Source of the DNA: Silvibacterium bohemicum
Lineage (GTDB): Bacteria; Acidobacteriota; Terriglobia; Terriglobales; Acidobacteriaceae
Length of the DNA: 64,000 bases
Assembly (NCBI RefSeq): GCF_001006305.1
Contig: NZ_LBHJ01000003.1
Coordinates: 795,709-859,708, forward strand
Reading direction: 5' to 3'
The translations under genes and the position numbers were made by a program. Below are positions 43,801-52,242 of the stretch, one piece after another. Under the pieces are notes generated by a model. The model saw only the letters and a program-made list of their open reading frames with translations. It ran no database searches and was not told where the DNA came from. The first letter of the stretch is position 1; each line of letters starts with the position of its first letter.

Positions 43801-43926
43801 AAGTTTCCGATCCTCAGAGAACTCGCGCTCGATCTGTCAGCGTTTGGCCGCGAGAAGACTCAGAGCGGTGAAGAAAGAATAATGACTCCGCTGGTTCACG
43901 AGGCAACGGTGCAGGCCCGACGCTAG
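40861..43926 (+). CDS. SF2 helicase, large
   Basis: The 1021-residue SF2 helicase has motif I ADEVGLGKTVVA at 32-43, motif II DEFQ at 241-244, motif III LLSATPYKL, motif V TTSVGQEGLDFH and motif VI QREGRIQRYGG (Gln868-Gly878). EFQ in place of EAD/EAH and SVGQEGLDFH with QREGRIQR are typical of Snf2/HepA-like helicases that translocate on double-stranded DNA. The middle 450 residues (about 300-800) are family-specific. It is the last gene of the DUF6361-PLD-helicase operon, an arrangement in which helicase and nuclease probably cooperate. Confidence 0.85.
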   Translation: MSASLKRFQQATVEVACRTLEDVAGPRRFLVADEVGLGKTVVARDIVARLCKRQSRPLLVYYVTNGQRVGNQNRGRLVDFLPREERKNALSNIDRLGLIPFETARPKAKVRLYALTPATSFPGDQARLHGGRKEERAFLRALLGWTYPQLIRSLPEDLLRGTARKNWEQLVEAYRHARYKPEERFLRAFRSAVSQEFKGDPYAKIVEAAKTETKGRIIGRLRRALAHAQLIFSPPDLVIFDEFQRYRELLTPNGLQDKLMSQLLCGANPPAVLLLSATPYKLYAGRWEQAAGADHHRELFELIEFLGGDHGKVIRQRAMSAFSDFGDSIRAMARIPSESSEFDAHRVSASAQRTTLQGLLGPLMSRTEREGRDVSDGSHTVPLACELSAEDVRVYRHLVNSFKKQHRSEALPYWLSVPLPMQALGKRYQAWKQRISLNDSKLTKLTLEDRKKLKPAAHWPHPKLRALQRVLKSDSLALPWTAPSLPWWSLSGDWAGETPEKLLLFSRFKATPQSIAALLSLEVEASYLPKKRGYELAWRQRRLQAGKGRMPILALFHPSPFLIGAVDPMKARGGNLRSVRASVMAQLLSALDKLGVQIDKATAKERKRRRPIWKIISALDLRAGFSAMSSSAWKQVAADDVRLLGCVQQWHKASTVTSISSSELRDLATIALSSPGVVAGRALRRHYAQALAPEGFHDLLRLCWHGLRTYLDNPVFFARLKGRTPALTLQQAALSGNLEALLDEHFWLARQSGSEDGAELAEDLCSILGVTTGSFSFHPIGSKSEQRIRVRCHAAVPFGGTDHELDSKAGTGVTRPVRSDELRKAFNTPFWPHVLATTSVGQEGLDFHVWCGRVAHWDLCSSPLDLEQREGRIQRYGGQLIRRSLAKSLGTELLKKDLHGGSVWPEIERAGNLEKSDLSGLSPWWVLPETGVTRYIFRMPHSRDEARFKALQEQRLLYRLALGQPNQEDFVNVLMASHADKFPILRELALDLSAFGREKTQSGEERIMTPLVHEATVQARR

Positions 43927-43958
43927 ATGCGAGCATCATGTGTCTCCTTGACCTGCGA

Positions 43959-44195
43959 CTAAGCCTTAAGCCCTAAATCCTCGATCAGTTTGTCGAGGAT
44001 GGATGCCGGCACCGGAGCTTCCCCATTGGCAAGGGCCTCATGAAACGCTTTCGATTCTTCCGGAGTACACAGGGTGCGAACTGGATAGACGATGACATTG
44101 GTGGAGACGACGCGAAGGCTCTTGGGTTCGGTGCTGAACCACACCTCAGATTGACCATTGTTGATGCGCTTCGCCAGGAGTATTCGATCAGCCAT
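43959..44195 (-). CDS. small uncharacterised protein
   Basis: The 78-residue acidic protein ADRILLAKRINNGQSEVWFS... reads as a small beta/alpha fold with no recognised domain and no signal peptide. It converges on the helicase gene and points away from the small gene at 44321. I saw no good ribosome site before its ATG. Its balanced composition makes it more plausible than the two overlapping frames of similar length. Confidence 0.4.
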   Translation of the reverse strand: MADRILLAKRINNGQSEVWFSTEPKSLRVVSTNVIVYPVRTLCTPEESKAFHEALANGEAPVPASILDKLIEDLGLKA

Positions 44196-44320
44196 ATAGA
44201 CAGTTTAGCCGGAGAGCCGTTGCCAGCAAAGAAACCGAGCAACGAGAGAGCTGGCAAGGAATGCCCCCTGCCAACTCTTAGAATGTTCTAGGAGCGATCT
44301 CAAAGAATTGAGGAGTGAGT

Positions 44321-44518
44321 ATGAGTAACTATTTTGTGGTGGAGGATGGTAAGCAAATCGCCAGCCTTGCCAGTTTGTATGGAGCAGCGAAGCTGTGGGA
44401 AGAGAACCAGGCTCGGCGTGTCTATCACATCGCTCCGACTGGGCCAGTAGGGCCTGATGCGTGGCAGCGGGGCGAAGAAGTAACACCGATTGATTTGCGC
44501 GAGGCTCTGAATACGTAG
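44321..44518 (+). CDS. small uncharacterised protein
   Basis: The 65-residue product begins MSNYFVVEDGKQIASLAS. AGGAG 5 bases before ATG 44321 supports the start; a GTG at 44315 is inside that site. The composition is soluble and balanced. It converges on the caspase-like gene. No family is recognised. Confidence 0.45.
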   Translation: MSNYFVVEDGKQIASLASLYGAAKLWEENQARRVYHIAPTGPVGPDAWQRGEEVTPIDLREALNT

Positions 44519-44548
44519 TCCGAAGATGATTCTTGCCGAAGGATGTGG

Positions 44549-46300
44549 TCAGCTTCCTGGATACGGCACGGTCTGCGTGAGTTGTTTCAACTGGGCCGCG
44601 TCGCTCCAACTGATCGAGCCGGTCGCAGAGATCTCTCCTACGCCATTGAAGTCAGTGATCCTGCCGATGAGGTCCCCCAGCGTCGGCCGGTCAGCATCGA
44701 AACGGGATGCCCGATAGAGATTCGTAAGCCGAGCTGCCAATGGTCCAACCTCGCTCCATGTGTTGTCCGGATTGGGCCGACTCATGGCGTACGTGCCGGG
44801 TTTGGCAGCAAGCAACACCAGATTTGTTGAGTGGAGATATGGTTGCGAGTCTGCGACGTGTTCCTGTAGGTCTCCAAGACGGGAAAGGGCCGATCCGGGG
44901 TCTCCGTTGGATCCAGCAAAGAAGAAGACATTCAGGCCCTTGTCGGAGACGATTCCAAGCTCCGAACGCATCCGTTCGAACTCATCCATGCGAAGGCACC
45001 CATCAACGATGAGAGCGAAGGGGACGTGAGCCTGAGTCAGTTCTGCGTAGAGTTCGCGTAGAGGAAGAAAGCCCTGTGGGAGCGTCTCCAGATTTGCGTC
45101 CAGCGCATTCGCCAAGCGGGCGAGATCGCCGATGTTGCTCCCCACCGACCGGTCGAGCAGCTCTGGGGAGCGCGTTGATAGATTCCTAGGGATCTCCGTT
45201 GCGGAACCGAGGATGAGCGCGATATCGCCACTGGGCCATGTCATCGAATGGCCAACGTAGTAGGCGACCAGGAACTTGCTGTGGTTGGCCTGGACGGCAC
45301 TCGTTACCTGGGCGACGAAGCCTTTTACGCCCTGTTCGGTCAGCGGTTGCTGCTCCGTGCTGATGAGGTCCATCGTCGCCACCGGACCGTACTGAGAGAG
45401 CGCGCTATCGACCAACCGAGCTGAGTCCGCGTTCCAGTCCTGACGGAGTGTCACTAACTTCGGATAGTGGCCGGACGCGATGGTCACGAGTGTCCAGTTG
45501 GTTCCCGGTTTTGCCGGGGCCGGACTCGTACTGGAAACGGTTTGAGTGTGCGGCCGAATCGGTGTGAGGTTGACGTCTGTGGGCTCGACTCCCAAGTGAG
45601 TGAGGATGAAGTGCGCGCTGCTGGCCTCGAATGCGAAGATCACGGGGTCAAGCATCTCGACACGAATCTCACCCTCCTGCGTCCTGCTCGCATCGATCCG
45701 GAAGTGTTCCGAGTCTTGATTCGATTTTGGAGCTTTCTGCCAAAGAGAACCCTGGTCGCTTCCTTTGCGTTTCAGGACATAGGTGATCTTTCCAACGTAG
45801 GATCTCGTAATGACAATGGGATCCGTTCCTTTATTCGCCGCGCTTTGTGCTTCTTGAGAGGCCAGGAGCTTCTTTTTAAGGGCGGGCACGTCCATCTCGA
45901 GGATCTTGCCGTCGCTCACCTCTAATTCGAGTCCAACCTCCTGCTTGCTGGAGGCTGCTTCATTCAACCAGGGCACGCCAAGCGAGCCGAGCGCATTGCC
46001 AGCTACCTCGTCATTCGCAGTAAGTTGAAAGCTATCTCCAGTATGGAGGTCTGGGTCGTTCGCGTCCGCGGGGTTGAGGATAAAGAGTTGTTCTGTTGCG
46101 AGGATCGTACCGGGGTAACGCGATGCAGCCGGCGGAAGATTGATGAAGAAGTCCGCAGCGCGCTCCTTTGGAAGGTTGAGCGCAGAGGCGAGCCGCGTGC
46201 GGAGATCCGCGTGCCTTGTGAAGAGTCTTGGAAGGAAGAAGACGAGAGCTGCAAGTACGACCACTGCAGCGAGGGTTAGGCCGACTTGCTTGCGCGACAT
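44549..46300 (-). CDS. membrane-anchored caspase-like protein
   Basis: The 583-residue protein starts with one membrane helix (VGLTLAAVVVLAALVFFLP, residues 6-24), then a long beta-rich extracytoplasmic or cytoplasmic region to about 265. The C-terminal part resembles a peptidase C14 fold: TNWTLVTIASGHYPKL, the helix NADSARLVDSALSQYG, then KFLVAYYVGHSMTWP with His351 and FALIVDGCLRMDEF with Cys435. His-(84)-Cys with hydrophobic strands before each is the caspase dyad; the usual GHG and DSChSG are changed to GHS and DGC. It lies next to a defence-type operon and a DUF4238 gene. It could be a suicide effector or an enzyme with another role. Confidence 0.65.
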   Translation of the reverse strand: MSRKQVGLTLAAVVVLAALVFFLPRLFTRHADLRTRLASALNLPKERAADFFINLPPAASRYPGTILATEQLFILNPADANDPDLHTGDSFQLTANDEVAGNALGSLGVPWLNEAASSKQEVGLELEVSDGKILEMDVPALKKKLLASQEAQSAANKGTDPIVITRSYVGKITYVLKRKGSDQGSLWQKAPKSNQDSEHFRIDASRTQEGEIRVEMLDPVIFAFEASSAHFILTHLGVEPTDVNLTPIRPHTQTVSSTSPAPAKPGTNWTLVTIASGHYPKLVTLRQDWNADSARLVDSALSQYGPVATMDLISTEQQPLTEQGVKGFVAQVTSAVQANHSKFLVAYYVGHSMTWPSGDIALILGSATEIPRNLSTRSPELLDRSVGSNIGDLARLANALDANLETLPQGFLPLRELYAELTQAHVPFALIVDGCLRMDEFERMRSELGIVSDKGLNVFFFAGSNGDPGSALSRLGDLQEHVADSQPYLHSTNLVLLAAKPGTYAMSRPNPDNTWSEVGPLAARLTNLYRASRFDADRPTLGDLIGRITDFNGVGEISATGSISWSDAAQLKQLTQTVPYPGS

Positions 46301-46461
46301 TCAGTCCACCTTTCCAGCTAATGTCCCATAGGCCGCAATTCTAAAGGCTGTCCCGATAACTGACAATAAATACGCCAGCTTTGGGCTTGAGCCGGTGCTG
46401 GACTACGCCTCATAGTGTTTCGCAGCCTCGTTCTCAACACAGCGCCGAGTAGACTTTATGC

Positions 46462-47403
46462 ATGAGCGCGGTAGCCAAGAAGCTGCACCATTTCGTCCCA
46501 AGGTTCTATCTCGACGCATGGGCGGTGGATGATAAGGTTTGCTGCCTGCAGTCGGGCAGGGTCTTTCAGCCGAACGTCAGAAATGTAGGAGCAGAGAACC
46601 ACTTTTATCGGCTGAGAGAATTGCAACCGTCCGATGTGGCCTTCATCCACGAAACGGTTATCAACGATTCGCCTGAGCGGCTTAAGTCGATGCACTTGCA
46701 GCTGCTACAACAGTTCATGACGCCGCATGCAGCGAAGGCGCATTACCAAAAGGAGTCATCGAGCCATTCCGGAATACTGGCGGCAATCGACAAGGACATT
46801 GCCGAGGCGAACGAGAACTTTCACGCGAAGATTGAGCAGTCGTTTCAACCTTACCTTGAGAGTCTTCGCGGCGGTGATCTTCGCTTCCTTTCAAACGACA
46901 ACGATGGAGTGGCTTTCTATCGCGGTCTTGCCGTCCAATACACCCGTACCAACCATCGTCGGCGTATTGAGATGCTGATGCCCATCGAAGAGCGGTCGAG
47001 ATTTGAACGAACTGCTAATATCATCTCGCACATGCTCGCCCTGAATCTTGGTTACAGCCTTTTCAACGCTCATCCACGTATGTCGATCCTGCTGATCGAG
47101 AACGAAACAGATGTGCCGTTCCTCACAAGCGATCAACCCATGATCAACATAGCTGCGAAATTCAATGACCATGAAGCTCCCGTGGCCTTCGAAGGCTACT
47201 ATCCCGTCTCTCCCTGGAGGGCTCTGCTGATCTTAGAAGCCGGTAGCGAGTTCTATCCTCGGAATGCATCGGTGACAGCGATGGAAGCTCATCTCTGGAA
47301 CCTGAGAATTGCGAGTCGCGCGTACCGCCAGGTCTTCTCCTGCAGTCGCGAGCAGCTCGAGACCGTCAGAGCGGATCTCCCCGTCTTCGTAGACTCGCTT
47401 TAG
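46462..47403 (+). CDS. DUF4238 family protein
   Basis: The 313-residue protein begins with the DUF4238 signature KKLHHFVPRFYLDAWA and contains VPFLTSDQPMI, equivalent to the family's PFxTSDxP motif, near residue 215. These residues (HH...R; SD) are probably catalytic, as many members occur singly in variable loci, but the biochemical activity is unknown. It is divergent from the caspase-like gene across 161 bases without palindromes that I can see. The sequence before the ATG has no clear ribosome site. Confidence 0.78.
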   Translation: MSAVAKKLHHFVPRFYLDAWAVDDKVCCLQSGRVFQPNVRNVGAENHFYRLRELQPSDVAFIHETVINDSPERLKSMHLQLLQQFMTPHAAKAHYQKESSSHSGILAAIDKDIAEANENFHAKIEQSFQPYLESLRGGDLRFLSNDNDGVAFYRGLAVQYTRTNHRRRIEMLMPIEERSRFERTANIISHMLALNLGYSLFNAHPRMSILLIENETDVPFLTSDQPMINIAAKFNDHEAPVAFEGYYPVSPWRALLILEAGSEFYPRNASVTAMEAHLWNLRIASRAYRQVFSCSREQLETVRADLPVFVDSL

Positions 47404-47566
47404 TTTGGGACTTCCCATCAGCGCAGGATCAATCCTGCAAATGTCTAACCCGTTTCTGCAAAGTTTCGGTTATCTCCAGTCCCGCACTGTCTCGGTGAGC
47501 GAGGATGGATTTGATGTGTCTCCAATCACAATTCATCTCGCATTGTTCCATCGATAGCCAGGAAAG

Positions 47567-49543
47567 ATGCACCGCGACCCATTCGTCTCACATCCCATCG
47601 AAGGTCATCCGAGAGCGGACATGACCATCAAGCCTGAGGCGCACAAGCAATTTATCTTAGACCGCCGCCGCTTCCTGCAAGGGATGATCGCTGCTGGTCT
47701 TGTGACTTGGAATGCAGGCTTGGCTAAGGCCGCTACCGTATTGCATCCACCAACCGAATTGAAGGGAAACCAGTTCGATCTCGTGATCGACACACTCCCG
47801 GTGAACTTCACGGGGAAAGTTCGCACGGCAGTCGCAGTGAACGGTTCAGTCCCAGGCCCTACTCTTCGCTGGAGAGAAGGCGACACGGTCACGTTGTCAG
47901 TGACGAACAGGCTCAAGACATTCACCTCCATCCACTGGCATGGAATGCGTATTCCCTCTGAGATGGATGGAGTTCCCGGCTTGAGCTTCGAGGGCATTGG
48001 ACCGGGGCAGAAGTTCACCTACGAATTCACGGTGAAGCAGAATGGTACCTACTGGTATCACAGCCATAGCGGATTTCAGGAGCAAACCGGGCTAAGCGGT
48101 GCGATCATCATTGATCCTCTGCTCTCCGAGGCGGAAGCTCCCGAACACGACTACGCGATCCTGTTGTCGGATTGGACCGATCTCGATCCAAACTCCATTC
48201 TGAGCAATCTCAAGGGAGACAGTGACTATTACAACTACCATCGTCCGAGTCTGAAACAGTTCTCCCGCGATGCGCACGCCGATGGATTCTCCAAGGCCCT
48301 GGCGCAGCACATGGTGTGGGCAAAGATGAATATGAGCCCCTCGGACATTGCCGATGTGTCCGGTAGCGCATATTCCTACTTGCTGAATGGTGCGCCTCCA
48401 TCCAGCCCTTGGTCTGCAATGTTCGCGCCGGGACAGAAAGTGAGGCTGCGCTTTATCAACGGCTCCGCGATGACGTTCTTCGATGTACGTATCCCCGGTC
48501 TGAAGATGATGGTAGTGGCAGCGGACGGCAATGCGATCGAGCCAGTCACTGTCGACGAGTTCCGCATCGGAACTGCCGAAACCTATGACGTTATCGTTGA
48601 ACCAAAGGACGAAGCGTACACAATCTTCGCCCAGGCGGAAGATCGCACCGGATTTGCTCGCGCCATCCTGACACCGAAACTTGGCTTGCTTCCTGATATC
48701 CCACCGATGGACCCGCGCCCGATGCGAACGATGTCGGACATGGGCATGAAGATGACGGGCATGAAGATGAGCGCCAACATGGACATGCCCGGCATGGATA
48801 TGACGAGTATGGAAATGCCAGCGATGGATAAGTCGAGCAGTGGCTCTATGAAAGGGAATCAGGGTTCGATGTCCAACATGAGTGTGCACTCGGATACATC
48901 GATTTCAATGGGAGTCGGAGAGGCGGCTTCGGTGTCATCCTTCGAGTCGAGCTTTCCCTTGCCACAGCCTGGTCCTGGCGTGTTGCCCATAGCCTCAGCC
49001 GAAGGCAAACAGATGATGCCTGCGGACCATCCGGCAAAAATTCTCCACGTCGGCCCTGAAGTGGCCACGGTTGCGTCCATGACCTCAAGCCGGCCTGAAG
49101 ACCCGGGCGACGGTCTTCAAAACAATGGGCGCCGCGTTCTTACCTATGCTGACCTTCGTGCTCGTTACAGCGGAGTCGATCGGCGCGCCCCTTCTCGTGA
49201 AATCGAGCTGCACTTGACCGGGAACATGGAACGCTTCATCTGGGGCTTCGATGGAAAGAAGTTCTCTGAGGCGCCTCCGATCACATTGGCCTACGGAGAA
49301 CGCGTTCGGATCATTCTCATCAATGACACCATGATGGAGCATCCGATTCACCTCCATGGACTCTGGAGCGAGCTTGAGAATGGTCATGGTGAGTTCAACC
49401 CGTACAAGCACACACTCATCGTGAAACCAGCGGAGCGGGTGAGCTATGTTGTTACTGCGGATACGCGTGGTCATTGGGCTTATCACTGCCACCTCATGTA
49501 CCACATGGAAGCCGGGATGTTTCGAACGGTGATCGTGCAATGA
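47567..49543 (+). CDS. copA: multicopper oxidase CopA
   Basis: CopA/PcoA oxidises periplasmic Cu(I). The 658-residue protein carries a twin-arginine signal (RRRFLQGMIAAG, then cleavage near AKAA) after a 25-residue N-terminus. The copper ligands follow: HWHG, HSHS, HPIHLHG and HCHLMYHMEAGM in the last domain. A long Met-rich stretch (MSDMGMKMTGMKM, then MDMPGMDMTSMEM) at about 385-420 is the typical Cu-binding insert. Start 47567 has AGGAAA upstream; ATG 47621 is also possible. The stop overlaps copB (outer membrane) by ATGA. Confidence 0.92.
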   Translation: MHRDPFVSHPIEGHPRADMTIKPEAHKQFILDRRRFLQGMIAAGLVTWNAGLAKAATVLHPPTELKGNQFDLVIDTLPVNFTGKVRTAVAVNGSVPGPTLRWREGDTVTLSVTNRLKTFTSIHWHGMRIPSEMDGVPGLSFEGIGPGQKFTYEFTVKQNGTYWYHSHSGFQEQTGLSGAIIIDPLLSEAEAPEHDYAILLSDWTDLDPNSILSNLKGDSDYYNYHRPSLKQFSRDAHADGFSKALAQHMVWAKMNMSPSDIADVSGSAYSYLLNGAPPSSPWSAMFAPGQKVRLRFINGSAMTFFDVRIPGLKMMVVAADGNAIEPVTVDEFRIGTAETYDVIVEPKDEAYTIFAQAEDRTGFARAILTPKLGLLPDIPPMDPRPMRTMSDMGMKMTGMKMSANMDMPGMDMTSMEMPAMDKSSSGSMKGNQGSMSNMSVHSDTSISMGVGEAASVSSFESSFPLPQPGPGVLPIASAEGKQMMPADHPAKILHVGPEVATVASMTSSRPEDPGDGLQNNGRRVLTYADLRARYSGVDRRAPSREIELHLTGNMERFIWGFDGKKFSEAPPITLAYGERVRIILINDTMMEHPIHLHGLWSELENGHGEFNPYKHTLIVKPAERVSYVVTADTRGHWAYHCHLMYHMEAGMFRTVIVQ

Positions 49544-50358
49544 GGTCGTCGTTGCGAGTATTCCTTCGCCCCATCGGGCGACTCGAAAACCCCTCGTGTC
49601 AGAGGCTTCTGCTGTTTGCCGCACTTCTATGTGTTGCGGTGTCGACTCAACTTGCACTTGGGCAGATGCCCGCCAACCCTCCGGGATCAGATCGTTCACG
49701 TTGGGACCCGCCAGTGATGGACAATCGAACATTCTCACACGTTCTCCTGGATCAGTTCGAAGGTCGCAGTGGCGGCTCAAACACGCGATTCCGCTGGGAT
49801 GGCGAGGGTTGGATCGGTACCGATTGGAACCGGCTGTGGATCAAATCCGAGGGCTTTGTGGATCATTCGTCAGTCAGTGATGGCGATCAGGAGTTGCTCT
49901 ACGATCGACCTATTCCTCGGATGAAATATTTCGACGCCCAGGTAGGCGTGCGTGCTGACCTGGACTCGGGGCCAGCTCGCGTATGGTCAGCGGTAGGCAT
50001 TGAGGGGCTGGCTCCTTACTCCTTCGAGTTCGCACCGACTCTTTACATTCGCAACGATGGCCGAGTGGCGGGAAGGATCAATGGCGCCTACTCTCTTCGT
50101 TTCACGCAGCGTACGGTTCTTGAGCCACAAGTTGAACTCAATTTCTACAGCAAGGATGATCCTGAGCGTGAGATCGGTTCCGGCTTTAGCGACCTCGACA
50201 GCGGCCTGCGTCTGCGTTACGAGATCAACCGGAAGTTTGCACCTTATGTTGGCTACACCTACGAAGGCGCATTTGGCGGCTCTGCGAAATACAGGTCGAA
50301 CAACGGGGAGGCTGTCGGTACAAGTTCATTCGTATTCGGCGTGAGGATCTGGCACTAG
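49540..50358 (+). CDS. copB: outer-membrane copper resistance protein CopB
   Basis: CopB/PcoB is a beta-barrel with a signal peptide (QRLLLFAALLCVAVSTQLALG, cut near residue 41). The 272-residue product has the family segments FSHVLLDQFEGRSG, WDGEGWIGTDWNRLWIKSEG, FDAQVGVRADL, GYTYEGAFGG and a terminal FVFGVRIWH, a barrel-closing Phe-rich end. It overlaps copA by 4 bases (ATGA at 49540), so both are made together. A cupin gene follows 83 bases later. It is a different protein from the CopB ATPase at 4650. Confidence 0.9.
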   Translation: MRSSLRVFLRPIGRLENPSCQRLLLFAALLCVAVSTQLALGQMPANPPGSDRSRWDPPVMDNRTFSHVLLDQFEGRSGGSNTRFRWDGEGWIGTDWNRLWIKSEGFVDHSSVSDGDQELLYDRPIPRMKYFDAQVGVRADLDSGPARVWSAVGIEGLAPYSFEFAPTLYIRNDGRVAGRINGAYSLRFTQRTVLEPQVELNFYSKDDPEREIGSGFSDLDSGLRLRYEINRKFAPYVGYTYEGAFGGSAKYRSNNGEAVGTSSFVFGVRIWH

Positions 50359-50441
50359 ACGCTCTTGCTTCGGTTGTGTTGCTTTCTTCGACCGACCCTT
50401 CATCCCGGAGTTTTACTCCACAACTTTTGTGAGAACGCCAT

Positions 50442-50885
50442 ATGAATGCCTTCGTACTACAGCCGATAGAGTCGTACCACCTGCTTGGGGAGCTTGTCGA
50501 AGTCGTCCTCACCGGTGAAGCAACAAACAATGCGACTTCGATCATCATTGAAACGACCCCTCCTGGTGGGGGACCTCCCCCGCATATTCATCAGAACGAA
50601 GATGAGACGCTCACGGTGCTGGCAGGCGAGTTTGAAGTTCTGTCACACGATAGCTGGCTCCCGTTGAAGACAGGTGAGATCGCCTTTCTGCCAAAGGGAA
50701 CACTCCATACATTTCGAAACTCAGGGAAAGATTCTGGCCGCATTGCCGCTGCATTCTTCCCCGCAGGAATGGAGAAGTTTTTCGGTGAACTTGCAGACGG
50801 CCTCACACTCGAGAACGCGGCCGAGAAGATTCTTACTATCGGCGAAAAGTACAAGGTGAAGTTCTTCTTGTCCCCGCCACAATAG
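50442..50885 (+). CDS. cupin-domain protein
   Basis: The 147-residue cupin has motif 1 as PPHIHQNEDETLTVLAGEFE, with HIH...E metal ligands, and motif 2 as LPKGTLHTFRNSG, with the last His. The TPPGGGPPPH lead-in is typical of quercetin-dioxygenase-like small cupins. It probably binds a metal. It follows copAB on the same strand; a role in copper handling is possible but not shown. Confidence 0.75.
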   Translation: MNAFVLQPIESYHLLGELVEVVLTGEATNNATSIIIETTPPGGGPPPHIHQNEDETLTVLAGEFEVLSHDSWLPLKTGEIAFLPKGTLHTFRNSGKDSGRIAAAFFPAGMEKFFGELADGLTLENAAEKILTIGEKYKVKFFLSPPQ

Positions 50886-50900
50886 CTGACTAGAACGCAT

Positions 50901-51608
50901 CTACACTTCGTCGCCATCATCCTCATCGATGTCCTGGTCGTCTTCATTGAGGGATGCGAACGCGGCGCGCTCGCGTTTGTCCCGCCGCACATCGAGCAAC
51001 TGTTCGCCAACGGTGTGCTTCGGCGAGTAGCAGTATTGGAGGTAAGCCTCAAAGAGGCTCTGGCTTCGTGCACCGCGTTCGAGGATCTTCGGAAGATGGT
51101 TCTTGTACATGGCTGCCAAGGCTTCCGGCGTGATGATGTAGGAGCGTCGCTTGCCTTCGAGCGAGATCGTCGCCTGCAGCCAGCCCTGATCGATCCAACT
51201 GCGCACTTCGTCCGTTCGTACGCGGAGCGCATGGGCGAGACTTTCCAGTGAAAACCTGTCGCATCGAATCTCACGAATGCCGAGACCATTTCGCACGAGC
51301 ATGCTGCGAACGGCCCTGGGCGTCCGCTTAAGCTTCTTGGCGATCTCCTCGATGGTGAGCTTGACCAGCGCTTCGCGGACGTACTCGATCTCCTCCTCGG
51401 TCCATCGCCGATGATCGACACTCGTCTTCAGGCCATGCTGGATGACGAACCGCCAGCACTCCTGCTTTGGCCGGCCCGAGTGGCGCTGCAGGCGCACGAC
51501 CAACTGCTCGAGCTTGTTGCCGCTGAGGACCTTGGCGTGCGCCACCAGCGACATCGCCTCCGGTCCCCAGCGCGGAGGACTCGATGTGGTTTGTCCCAGC
51601 CTGCTCAT
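50901..51608 (-). CDS. DNA-binding protein with SANT/Myb-like HTH
   Basis: The 235-residue product starts at ATG 51608, with AGGAGG 4 bases before; a longer reading has no site. After an N-terminal helical part, RRWTEEEIEYVREALVKLTI, then EIAKKLKRTPRAVRSMLVRN, is a Myb/SANT-type HTH. A second segment (LESLAHALRVRTDEVRSWID) resembles a MerR-like or resolvase HTH. The C-terminus is acidic (DDQDIDEDDGDEV). It is the 3'-most gene of the minus-strand accessory block. Confidence 0.65.
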   Translation of the reverse strand: MSRLGQTTSSPPRWGPEAMSLVAHAKVLSGNKLEQLVVRLQRHSGRPKQECWRFVIQHGLKTSVDHRRWTEEEIEYVREALVKLTIEEIAKKLKRTPRAVRSMLVRNGLGIREIRCDRFSLESLAHALRVRTDEVRSWIDQGWLQATISLEGKRRSYIITPEALAAMYKNHLPKILERGARSQSLFEAYLQYCYSPKHTVGEQLLDVRRDKRERAAFASLNEDDQDIDEDDGDEV

Positions 51609-51725
51609 GAGCCTCCTAAGAATGATCACGTCGGTTGCTGAGTTCCGCAGTCATCTATAGAGCCACCCAAAATGCGAAATGCGAACAAGCATGGTAAGAA
51701 TGTCGCAGTCTCCGACTACATGAAC

Positions 51726-52184
51726 TCAGGCAACTAACCTCCTCGCAAGCCAGGTCCGGCGGGCTTCCATGTACGCAAGCGCATCGGCTTCGGTCTGTCC
51801 GGGATGGCCATCGTGCCCGCGGACCCACCGCCATTCCACGAAATGGTTGGCCCTCAGGATCAGAAGGGTCTGCCAAAGTGCCTGGTCACGCAACGGCCGG
51901 CCACGAGTGTTGCGCCAGCCCTGACGGAGCCATCGGTCCGCCAGATGCCGCATGCCACGGATCAGATACTCGCTGTCGGAACAGAGAGTCACCCGCGATC
52001 CGAAGTCGATGGATTTCAGTGCTTGGATAGCGGCTGTAAGCTCCATCTCATTGGCTGTCGTATGTTCGACCGCCCCCGAGATCCGCCATCGTTTTTGGCC
52101 GCATGAGAGGACCGCGGCCCAGCCCCCAGGTCCGGGATTGCCGATGGCTGAGCCGTCCGTCACGATATGAATGTGTTCTCGCAT
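51726..52184 (-). CDS. rnhA: ribonuclease HI
   Basis: The 152-residue RNase HI cuts RNA in RNA-DNA hybrids. All four catalytic acids fall at the positions used in E. coli: Asp10 in VTDGSAIGNPGPGG, Glu48 in NEMELTAA, Asp70 in CSDSEYL and Asp134 in HPGQTEADALA. The WVRGHDGHPG handle is also present. As a non-housekeeping neighbour of Gp157 and HTH genes, it may belong to a plasmid-like replication or maintenance set rather than be the chromosome's copy. Confidence 0.9.
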   Translation of the reverse strand: MREHIHIVTDGSAIGNPGPGGWAAVLSCGQKRWRISGAVEHTTANEMELTAAIQALKSIDFGSRVTLCSDSEYLIRGMRHLADRWLRQGWRNTRGRPLRDQALWQTLLILRANHFVEWRWVRGHDGHPGQTEADALAYMEARRTWLARRLVA

Positions 52185-52242
52185 CTTTCTAACCTCGATC
52201 TCCGCTTCGATTGCGGAGTGGCTAGGTTCCGAAGGTTATGGG

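Noticed and set aside
48092-48889. A His-rich 265-codon minus-strand frame
   Set aside because: The His runs are the complement of Met codons (ATG read as CAT) in the Met-rich copper-binding stretch of CopA.
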